Shown here piece by piece: positions 25,601 through 37,600 of a stretch of 64,000 nt of DNA. This DNA comes from Eledone cirrhosa (lineage: Eukaryota > Mollusca > Cephalopoda > Octopoda > Eledonidae): positions 411,810,839 through 411,874,838 of the forward strand of contig OZ024741.1 in NCBI GenBank assembly GCA_964016885.1. The letters are read 5' to 3'. The translations under genes and the position numbers were made by a program. Position 1 is the first letter of the stretch. Every line of letters starts with the position of its first letter. Under the pieces are notes generated by a model. The model was given only the letters and a program-made list of their open reading frames with translations, did not search any database and had not been told where the DNA came from.

Positions 25601-28600
25601 TGGCCAGTCTGCTGATATGCAAAACTGGCTGATCAGTGGATCTGTTAATATGCAGATCTGATTGATCAGCCAGTCTACTAATATGCAAATCAGGCCGATC
25701 AGTCACTGTATACTTTAGAAAATAACATATATTTTCACTAGCTCTGACAGTTGGTAGGTGAACAGTGAGCTGTACTGATGAAGGGTGATACCCAGAAACA
25801 TTAGTGTCTGCAGTTCTGTTCACATGCCAACACAAGAGAAAGGATGAAGGGTTCATTCTACTGACATGGCTTTAAAAGTAAGGCTGTTTGCATAATTGCA
25901 AACGAATTGAATATTATTATTAATATTCAAAAAACTCAGATTACATTTATTGTATTCAGCCATGTAGAGCGATAATTTTTTAAATATATATATATATATA
26001 TACCCTTGCAAGCGGACGTAAAATGATGATGATGATGATGATGATATATATATATATATATATATAAAGAGTGAGAGAGAGTGTCTGCGGTGCTAAGACT
26101 GGGGAGACCACTAATCATGGGAGTACTCAATGCATGGGAAGATGCAGAGTGGGTATAGAAATATGTAAAATCCCAACTGCGGTGCTAAGTGGTGTGTTCA
26201 GCCTTTTCAAAGGTGTAGTAATATTTGTAGGGTGTGTAAAAGTAGGTTGTTAGTCTTGGTAGTGCTTTGGTTCAATTTATCATAGTAGTAAACTGGTCTG
26301 ATGGAGAAAGGGAGGGCAGAGAATGGTAAGTATATCTGGAAAGAGTCAGGAGAAGGAAGTGTTGTGGGTAGGAGTGAAGTAGGATGAGAAAGGGTATAAT
26401 GGTAATAGGGGATGAGGGGTGAGACTATGTACAGATAGGGCTTACAGGTTTTTTCAGAAAAGGATAAAATAAAAAGTGGGTTATATAGAAGTGAGAAAAT
26501 GGAGAAAATGGAAAAAAACTACAATTGCTGACATCGAGAAGAGTGCCCTCTGGAACCCAAATACCGAACTACCAATATAGTATACAAATGCAAGGACACC
26601 ACCAGCACGCTGAGAAAAGCATACATAGGTATGACCTTCAAATCCCGATTCACGCAGCACAAATATTCCTTCTGACACCCTGAGCATACAACAAGCCTCT
26701 CCAGCCACCTCTGCTGATTATATGAAAATGGAATACCCTCCAACTACGCTGGACGATCATCACCAGAATCCCTACACAGGAGGACCTTGTAATATTTGGT
26801 CGTAATTTCTTTGAAATATCTATATCAGTGTCCACTGATTGGTATATCTTAGTTTCAGTAGATCCCTACTATATCAAGCGTTAAACCTATATATTTTTCC
26901 ATTGTACTGTGTTGTTTGCTTTGTTGTATCCATTTACTTTTGCATATATTCGTCATCATATTTACTACTTAAAGCCCATTTATCCACGCTAGCATGAGTT
27001 AGATGAGTTGTCCCACTGTGAGCAATGCCAGGTCAGGTGACCATGTCTTGTTCATACAGAATTGTCTCTGACTTGGTTTCTACAGCTGGTGCCCTTCCTA
27101 ACTCCAACCACATTTACAGTGAGTGCTGGGTGCTTTTTGTCATGTCACCTACACGATCACTTTACAATGTGGGCTGGATGCCCTTCCTAACTCCAACCAC
27201 ATTTACAGTGGGCTTTCACAGTTTCCTCTCTATGAAAATTTACACACAAGACATTGGTGAAGCTGAGGCTATAGTAGAAGTAGAAGACACTTGGACAGGG
27301 TGCCACCATGCCGTGGTTGTGAACTTGAAACCTAATACCAGGCGGCAGTTGTGAAGCTGTGAAGTGACTTCCCTAACAACACAGCCATGTTCGTTACATC
27401 GGCAGATTCAATAAATTATATCAAGACAAGTGACCGATGTCCTAATCATCTTAAACTACACAAAGCAAATATTGATAAAATGGTGGCCAGGGATAAACGG
27501 GAATATAGAGATGTTTTATTTGAATCTAAACTACTTAAGTCTGGGGTTTTGACCAGAAAGTGAGCCATGTTTGTTGATATTTCTTATCAATAACATTAAT
27601 CCAATGAATTGTGTTTGTATAAAGGGTTTGCTATTGAGATAAGCCTGGAAGGAAGGACATCCACACGAATGTGGGGGGATGAAGGTGGGGTTGGGGTTAC
27701 TACAGGGAAGTAAATATATACTTAGTAGAAGGGTGGTGGAGGGGCATCTAGTAGAGACTGAGAAGTGGGAGGGGAATAAAGAGAAAGGTAGATAGATGGA
27801 GAGAGAATCAGAGAAATAGAGGTGTGTGTGTATACATATATATGTATGTGTATGTGTGTGTGTATTATGTCCAACCCTTGCTAGCAGGGAAAGCAGCCAT
27901 TAAACCAATGATGATGATGATGATATGTGTATGTATGTAGGGAGAGAAAGAGAGATTGGTAGAAGTAGAGAGAGGGAGAGAAAAAGAGTAGTAAACAACT
28001 TCTCCAAAACATCTCATTATTTAACTGAACAATCATGACCCGGTGGCTGAGCTCTTGCTTGTTCAATTGCTAGTTACAGACATTTTTGGAACTAGTTGTT
28101 GAAATTGCAAGAGCTCAACTGTCGGGTCATAACTCTTTATAAAATATTGCTAGCATTGGAAATAGACGTTAAATGATATGTATATGTGAATCCCGGGTTT
28201 AATTGGGAGTAACCACAGTTAGTAAGGTACTCAGTGAAACAGTTCTAGTCCTGTAGAAGCCATTTCTAAATTAAACTTTATATATATAGGAAAAGAGTCA
28301 GGATCCCGACGGCTGAGCTCCGGCCATTTCGACAGCTAGATCCAAACAGTTCGGATCTAGCTGTCGAAATGGCCGGAGCTCAGCCGTCGGGGTCCTGACT
28401 CTTTTCCTATTACCCACTCTACTACCCTAAGTATTGAGTACTCTGGTGCATTATGGTCCACCTGGTATCTTACCACACCCTCTTTGTTATATATATGTGT
28501 GTGTGTATATCTATATAGCAAATTCAGGGGAGCAGAGGCCATCATAGTAGTAGTGTTAGAATATGTAGAGTGACATAGCAGTGTATCATAGGTTTATAGT

Positions 28601-30229
28601 GTATTGCTGTTGATAAATATATAATTATATGTCATTTTCTTTACATATGTATTTATGTATATTTGCAGATTACATCTTTTCTGAAACCTGAGGAACTTCA
28701 GCTGCTCCTGTCCTGTACAATGTTTAGACCCCGGACATTTCTCTTGAAACCAAACCAAGTTATGTTTGTTACTGGGCTTGGTCGTATTGATTATGTTGAA
28801 GTAAGAATCAATATAAAAATATTCTTGTTTATATATGTGTATATATCAACATCATCATCATCATCACCGTTTTATGTTCGTTCTTCCACGCTAGCATGGG
28901 TTAGATGGGTTGTCCTCTTGGGGTCAGTGTCCGATCGGCTGACCTTGTCTTGCTCAGACGGGAACTGATTCTGGCTTGATTTCTACAGCTGGATGCCCTT
29001 CCTAACACCAATCTAATTTACAATGAGTGCTAGGTGCTTTTTTTCCGTGGCGCCTACACGTCCACTTTACAGTGGGAGGGTGTGGGGGCATATTGTCTAT
29101 ATGCTTCAGCTTCTACCCGTGGGGGGGTCGGGTATTCTGTATTACTGCGTGACGCCAGAGGTACGGCCGTGTGTCATCACCATTGAGAGGTGTAATTGGG
29201 TAAGGTCAGCTTTTATCACCTCATCCCAGGTCATCTTGGGTCTCCCCACTCTGCGGTTTCCATTGACTTCTAGTGCTCTGCACCTTTTTATGCAGCTGTC
29301 ATCCTTCATAAGCATCACATGTCCATACCAACGCAACTGCCTCTCCTTCACACAGCATTTGATTCCTCTTATGCTCAGTTTCTCTCTCAATTCATTTATG
29401 CTTTGTCGTTCGCGTATATTACTATTACACATCCATCGGAGCATGCAGGCTTCGTTTCTCTCTAATCTACGCAAGTCTTCCACATTCAGCGCCCAGGTCT
29501 CACTACCATGTAACATTGCTGTTCGTATACACGCATTATACAGTCTGCCTTTCATTTTGAGGGAGAAGCCTTTTGCAGCTAGCATACCGTTCTTACCCTA
29601 GTTATTGTACTTTCTGAACACCCACCTCTGCTGCTAATTCGGTCAGCTAGGTAGCAGAAGTTGTCTACTGTTTCTACAGGGCCCTCCCAGAGATTGGTGG
29701 TACTTGTTTCCTGTGGCTGTTTGCTGCTTGCTGTCCCAGCACAGCTGCTACATGTGAAGCCTACATTCTTAGTTAAGCTTCCTGAGATCCCGCTACATCT
29801 CTTGTGTGCCCATTGTTTGCATTTGGGGAAGAGAATGGAGTTCCTGCCTACACCTTTCCTACATACTGAGCAAGGCCATTTCCCTGAGGGGATTTTAATC
29901 TGTTATTTTAATAAATATTTGCTCTAGGATTCTTATATATTTGATATATATTTATTCTTATTGTGCCCTCTTTGGATTTTAGTCTTCACATTTATTATTA
30001 TTAGTATATATATATATATATACACAGACCACGCTATAATGTGGCCATGTAGGTAACATGGTAAAAATCTCCTAGTCCACACTGTAAACGTGGTTGGTAT
30101 TAGGAAGGGCATCCAGCCGTAGAAAACCTGTCAGACAGTCCTATACGAGCAAGACAACCAATCTTGCCTCAAGTGGGACAATTCCCATCTAAACCCATGC
30201 TAGAGTGGAAGATAGACGTTAAACGATGA

Positions 30230-30273
<44 letters not shown>

Positions 30274-33200
30274 TTTATTATGGCTAAGCGATGAGCCTTG
30301 TTACTCTGGTGTTTCACCTGTTTACTCACAACATCATCACACATCAAATCACATGACAGATCATAACACCACACGACCCTCTCCACTACTTTGGATATTA
30401 CCTCAACATTGTTACACAGCAAAGTTGTTTTATGATTATTTGTTGATCAGAGGAAATTATTTTATATTTAAGTTAATTATACAAATATGTATAAAACTGT
30501 GATCCTTTAAGCTTCAGTACTATACCCTATGTGGTTTAAGGCCCTAGGTGGCCACCTGGTTGTCCTTAATGGTTGCACCAACTCTATATAAAACTGATCC
30601 TTTAAGTAATGTACCTCTCTGGTGTCTGTGCGCTAGTTGGCTGCTTTAGTTGCCCTTAATGGTAGCACCAACCCTGTAGATAGCAGTTTTCTAAATTCTA
30701 GTTTTTAATTTTGTCTTAACCCAAATTTTTGGTTTTGTTTGTTTTATAACATCTATTGATATTTTGTTGTTTTGTAATATTTGAAAAGTATTTTTTGTTT
30801 TTTAAATTCAGGGTGAAGAAAATGTTTTGCTTACTTTAATAAATAATATCAAAATTAATGTTCATATCATGAACATAGAAGAGGCAGAAGATTTTTACAG
30901 AGAAAATATTGGAAAAGATTTACTTCAGGTAAATAAATAAATCCTCTTTATATGAAATCAGCTGAAGTTTTATGGTATTAAATTGTCCATTTTAAAATCT
31001 TATTTAACCCTTTAACGTTCAAACCAGCCATATCCGGCCATAATTCTCTAACCTCTTTCTTTTCAAACCAGCTGTAACTGATCACTAATACTGACATTAA
31101 GTTATTGTTCTCAAAATAAATAATATCAAAATTTCATAGATTCGATATTATGTGAGATAATTATGTGCAATAAAGCCGTTATCATGAAAATATAATAGTA
31201 AATAAACTATAATTTTCTAGCATAATTTGATATGAGAACTATATATTAAAAGGAAAGGAGCTGATTGTTAGATCAGACAAATAAAATAATGTTTCTATTG
31301 GTTTTACCATTGTTGATACTGTCAGTGACAACTCCTGGCAGAAGAAAGAAACTGATCATCAGATCAGACCAAGAAAACAATGATTCTATTGGTCATACAA
31401 CATTATATAGTGTATTTAATGGTGTATATAACATATAGTGTATTTAATGGTGTATATAACATTATATAGAGTATTTAATGCTATATATAACACTATATAG
31501 TGTATTTAATGGTGTATATAACACTATATAGTGTATTTAATGGTGTATATAACATTATATAGTGTATTTAATGGTGTATATAACACTATATAGTGTATTT
31601 AATGGTGTATATAATATTATATAGTGTATTTAATGGTGTATATAACACTATATAGTGTATTTAATGGTGTATATAACATATAGTATATTTAATGGTGTAT
31701 AAAATATATAGTGAATTTAATGGTGTATATAACATATAATGAATTTAATAGTGTATATAACATATAGTGTATTTAATGGTGTATATAACATATAGTGTAT
31801 CTAATGGTATATATAACACTATATAGTGTATTTAATGGTGTATATAACATAGTCTATTTAATGGTGTGTACAACATTATACAGTGTATTTAGTGGTGTAT
31901 ATAACATTATATAGATTATTTAATGGTATATATAACATATAGTGTATTTAATGGTCTATATCACATTATACAGTGTATTTAATGGTGTATATAACATATA
32001 GTGAATTTAATGGTGTATACAACATTATATAGAGTATTTAATTTTATATATAACACTATATAGTGTATTTAATGGTGTATTATATAGTGTATTTAATGGT
32101 GCATATAACATATAGTGTATTTAATGGTATATATAACATTATATAGCATATTTAATGGTGTATATAACACTATACAGTGTATTTAATGGTGTATATAACA
32201 TTATATAGTGTATTTAATGGCGTATATAATATATAGTGTATTTAATGGTGTATATAACACTATATAGTGTATTTAATGGTGTATAAAACATATAGTGAAT
32301 TTAATGGTGTATATAACATATAATGAATTTAATGGTGTATATAACATCATACAGTGTATTTAATGGTATATATAAAATTATACAGTGTATTTAATGGTGT
32401 ATATAACATGTAGTGTATTTAATGGTGTATATAACATATAGTGTATTTAATGGTATATATATAACATTATATAGTGTATTTAATGGTGTATATAACACTA
32501 TACAGTGTATTTAATGGTGCATATAACATTATACAGTGTATTTAATGGTGTATATAACATATAGTGTATTTAATGGTGTATATAACACAATATAGTGTAT
32601 TTAATGGTGTATATAACATATAGTGTATTTAATGGTGTATATAATATATAGTGTATTTAATGATGTATATAACATATAGTGTATTTAATGGTGTATATAA
32701 TATATAGTGTATTTAATGGTATATATAATATTATACAGTGTATTTAATGGTGTATATAACATTATATAGTGTATTTAATGGTGTATATAACATTACATAG
32801 TGAATTTAATGGTGTATATAACATAGTGTATTTATTGGTGTATAAAACATAGTGTATTTAATGGTATATATAACATTTTACAGTGTATTTAATGGTGTAT
32901 ATAACATTATATAGTGTATTTAATGGCATATATAACATATAGTTTATTTAATGGTGTATATACCATATAGTTTATTTAATGATATATATATAACATTATA
33001 CAGTGTATATAACATGTAGTGTATTTAATGGTGTTTATAACATTGTATAGTATATTTAATGGTGTTTATAATACTATATAGTGTATTTAATGGTGTATAT
33101 AACATTATATAGTGTATTTATATTTTTCCTTGAAGATTCCTTTAGGAGATGAAGACAGACTGAAGCAGTTACCTCCCTTAGTTCCGAAAACCTTCCACTT

Positions 33201-34619
33201 AACTGGGATTGGATTTAAAAAGACTATGTGTGATATTGTTTTATCATCTATTGGTAAATACTTTAATGTTCTTTTTCCAATAGATTTATATATATATACT
33301 AGCAGTGTATCCCGGCGTTGCACGGATAAGAACATTGGTAATAGCACCTCCAATGAGAAACGTTTATTTGTGAGTGCCTGTTAAAAAGTCATGAAAATAT
33401 ACCGACAGGAAACTTGTTTTATTTGGAGAAAATTAAGAAGTTGAAAGTACAGTTTAGCTGTCTACGTGCATTGTTCATAGAAATATTGTTGAGCCCCTTC
33501 TTTTCATACTCCTCTGTTTTGGCCTATTGGAGTAAATATGAAAGAGAAAGTCACAGGTTAAGTTGGCAGAAGGTCCCAGTGTCATAGCAGTAAGGCGTAG
33601 GCTACTTACCTCAAAAGTTCATTCGCACTTTTTCCACTAAGTTACTCTTTCTCTCTATCTCTCTCGGTGCAGTCCCTTGCGATTTTCTCGCGTAGGCCTG
33701 GTGTAGATTTGCGCCCAATCCATCTGCCCGATGCACATGTCTGCTTTTAGAGGAAGGAGTGACCAGCAGTACGTTGTTCAGTATTATTACGAAAAAGGGC
33801 AGTGGATAAGCAGTATTGGTAGAGGGTCGGCCGCCATGCTTTGCAGCAAAGAGTTACAGCCCTTTATAGTCTGAGTTCAAATCCCGCCGAGGTTAACTTT
33901 GCCTTTCATCCTTACGGGGTCGATAAAATAAAGTACCAGTAATACAATGGGATAATTGCTGGCCTTGTGCCAAAAGTAGAAACAATTATTATGAAAAGGT
34001 GTAGCAGAGAATCCCACGTGAACTAACAGCTCCGGAGGAAACTGCTTACCTCGAAGATTCATTCGCCATCGTTCTTGTCAATGCTCCGTTTAGTTGGTAT
34101 TTGTTGGTCTACAGTTAGATGAATGGTGCACAAAGGGTTAATATTTATTGGCAAGAAGTGGCAACTGGGCTCGCTTGCCTCACTTATATTATATACTAAA
34201 ATAACAGATTAAAGTTTAAGCAAAGAATCGCTGCTTTCACCCTTAACGGGATCTTCTGAAACTAAAAAAAATTAATCTGTGAACGTAGAAGTAAATATTT
34301 TGAAAAACGTTGCAACTCAAGGAAAACAGGAAGACGATATTTTGGTTCGTGAAGACATTCCCTGGCAATGAACGGAAAATAGCGAACATAATACGTCATC
34401 AATGTTTGTCATATGCTGTAATGCAAACAGCCAGACAAACTGACAGATATTATAAGGGCGCGACGGAGATCGATAACCGGTGCCTAACACCCCTTTAACA
34501 ACAGAAAATTGAAGAATAAAAGTTGCAGTTAATATCTTTAGACCGCTAGGAATATATAAATGCAAGTTTGAAGTCAATCGGAGTAGAAATGTGGATTTGT
34601 ATAGACTTTGCAAAAATGA

Positions 34620-34685
<66 letters not shown>

Positions 34686-37600
34686 CAGTTTTATATTTAT
34701 GTATAGATGAGAAAGGTTTAGATTAATGTGTGTATCTCCTTACAATGGTTTCTACTTTAGGCACAAGGCCAACAATTTAGGGCGAGAGGAAAGTCGATTG
34801 AATTGACTCCAGTGCATTACTGGTACTTTATTTTATTGACCCAGTAATTGTTTCTGATTTAGGCAGAAAGCCAGCAATATGGTGGGTGAGGAAAGTCCAC
34901 TCTGTATGCTGATCCAGTGCCACAACAACAAAAGTACCCAGTTCACCCAGTAAGGGTCAGAAAGAGACATAACAGGAAGGGAGAAAGAGACATAACAGGA
35001 AGGGAGAAAGAGACATAACTAGAAGGGAGAAAGAGACATAACAAGAAGGGAGAAAGAGACATAACTGGAAGGGAGAAAGAGACATAACAGGAAGGGAGAA
35101 AGAGACATAACAGGAAGGGAGAAAGAGACATAACTAGAAGGGAGAAAGAGACATAACAGGAAGGGAGAAAGAGACATAACAGGAAGCGAGAAAGAGACAT
35201 AACAGGAAGCGAGAAAGAGACATAACAGGAAGGGAGAAAGAGACATAACTGGAAGGGAGAAAGAGACATAACTGGAAGGGAGAAAGAGACATAACAGGAA
35301 GGGAGAAAGAGACATAACAGGAAGGGAGAAAGAGACATAACTGGAAGGGAGAAAGAGACATAACAGGAAGGGAGAAAGAGACATAACAGGAAGGGAGAAA
35401 GAGACATAACTGGAAGAGAGAAAGAGACATAACTGGAAGGGAGAAAGAGACATAACAGGAAGGGAAAAAGAGACATAACTGGAAGAGAGAAAGAGACATA
35501 ACTGGAAGAGAGAAAGAGACATAACTGGAAGGGAGAAAGAGACATAACAGGAAGGGAGAAAGAGACATAACTGGAAGAGAGAAAGAGACGTAACTGGAAG
35601 GGAGAAAGAGACATAGCTGGAAGGGAGAAAGAGACATAACTGGAAGGGAGAAAGAGACATAACTGGAAGGGAGAAAGAGACATAACTGGAAGGGAGAAAG
35701 AGACATAACAGGAAGGGAGAAAGAGACATAACTGGAAGGGAGAAAGAGACATAACAGGAAGGGAGAAAGAGACATAACTGGAAGGGAGAAAGAGACATAA
35801 CAGGAAGGGAGAAAGAGACATAACTGGAAGGGAGAAAAGACATAACAGGAAGGGAGAAAGAGACATAACTGGAAGGGAGAAAGAGACATAACTGGAAGGG
35901 AGAAAGAGACATAACTGGAAGGGAGAAAGAGACATAACTGGAAGGGAGAAAGAGACATAACTGGAAGGGAGAAAGAGACATAACTGGAAGGGAGAAAGAG
36001 ACATAACAGGAAGGGAGAAAGAGACATAACTGGAAGGGAGAAAGAGACATAACTGGAAGGGAGAAAGAGACATAACAGGAAGGGAGAAAGAGACATAACT
36101 GGAAGGGAGAAAGAGACATAACTGGAAGGGAGAAAGAGACATAACTGGAAGGGAGAAAGAGACATAACTGGAAGGGAGAAAGAGACATAACAGGAAGGGA
36201 GAAAGAGACATAACTGGAAGGGAGAAAGAGACATAACAGGAAGGGAGAAAGAGACATAACTGGAAGGGAGAAAGAGACATAACAGGAAGGGAGAAAGAGA
36301 CATAACTGGAAGGGAGAAAAGATATAACAGGAAGGGAGAAAGAGACATAACTGGAAGGGAGAAAGAGACATAACAGGAAGGGAGAAAGAGACATAACTGG
36401 AAGGGAGAAAGAGACATAACAGGAAGCGAGAAAGAGACATAACAGGAAGCGAGAAAGAGACATAACAGGAAGGGAGAAGGAGACATAACTGGAAGGGAGA
36501 AAGAGACATAACTGGAAGGGAGAAAGAGACATAACTGGAAGGGAGAAAGAGACATAACAGGAAGCGAGAAAGAGACATAACTGGAAGGGAGAAAGAGACA
36601 TAACTGGAAGGGAGAAAGAGACATAACAGGAAGCGAGAAAGAGACATAACTGGAAGGGAGAAAGAGACATAACAGGAAGGGAGAAAGAGACATAACAGGA
36701 AGTTAGAAAGAGACATAACAGGAAGCGAGAAAGAGACATAACTGGAAGGGAGAAAGAGACATAACAGGAAGGGAGAAAGAGACATAACTGGAAGGGAGAA
36801 AGAGACATAACAGGAAGGGAGAAAGAGACATAACTGGAAGGGAGAAAGAGACATAACTGGAAGGGAGAAAGAGACATAACTGGAAGGGAGAAAGAGACAT
36901 AACTGGAAGGGAGAAAGAGACATAACAGGAAGGGAGAAAGAGACGTAACAGGAAGCAAGAAAGAGACATATAGCGAAGATACTCGTGTGTATGAATGTAA
37001 CAAGGAGACATGGTTTGTGTGTATAATATTTAATTAACAATTTAACAGTATAGTTGACATGTCAATGAATAAACGAAAGAATGAAGCAAAGTTAGTAGTT
37101 ACCGTTTTGATTGCCAGGCAAACGCAGGCTGGCAGAAGACGCCTGGCGAAGGCCAGGCACCGGAAGGGCTAATGAGAGGTTGAGAACTTAAAGTTGTTAG
37201 TTTTATAGGGTTCTGACCGGATGTTAGAGAAAGGGTTCTACTTCCCGTCTAGATGTTGTTAATCTATTGGGGTTGTGAGTCACAACAAGGGAGGCCACTG
37301 CTACATAACCTCCCGCCAGAATTTTAGAATATAAAAATCGAATGAAATATGTAGCAAGTTGGCGAGAATGTTGTAACAGGCATGAAAATTACGACAAAAG
37401 AATGTTTGCAAAAATCAATGATAGATGTCAAGGTAGCTAACCGCTCTTGGCCAGAGAACGACTGGACCTCTATCTATCCATCACCCAAAGATACAATGTA
37501 ATAAAGTAAGAGAAGAGCTCAAAGTTCAAATGTACAAAATATAGTTCACAGGTGTGCAATCACATGACAGCAGGAAAGAAAGTGTGTTCCAGAGAATGTA

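Noticed and set aside
27025..27354. 109-codon + strand frame
   Set aside because: It covers two inverted SINE/LINE tail fragments and has no domain.
34943..37040. Three overlapping antisense open frames of 519-686 codons
   Set aside because: They follow the 23 bp repeat exactly, exist in all three frames with the same 23-residue hydrophobic repeat and have no independent domain. This is a consequence of a stop-free unit, not a gene.
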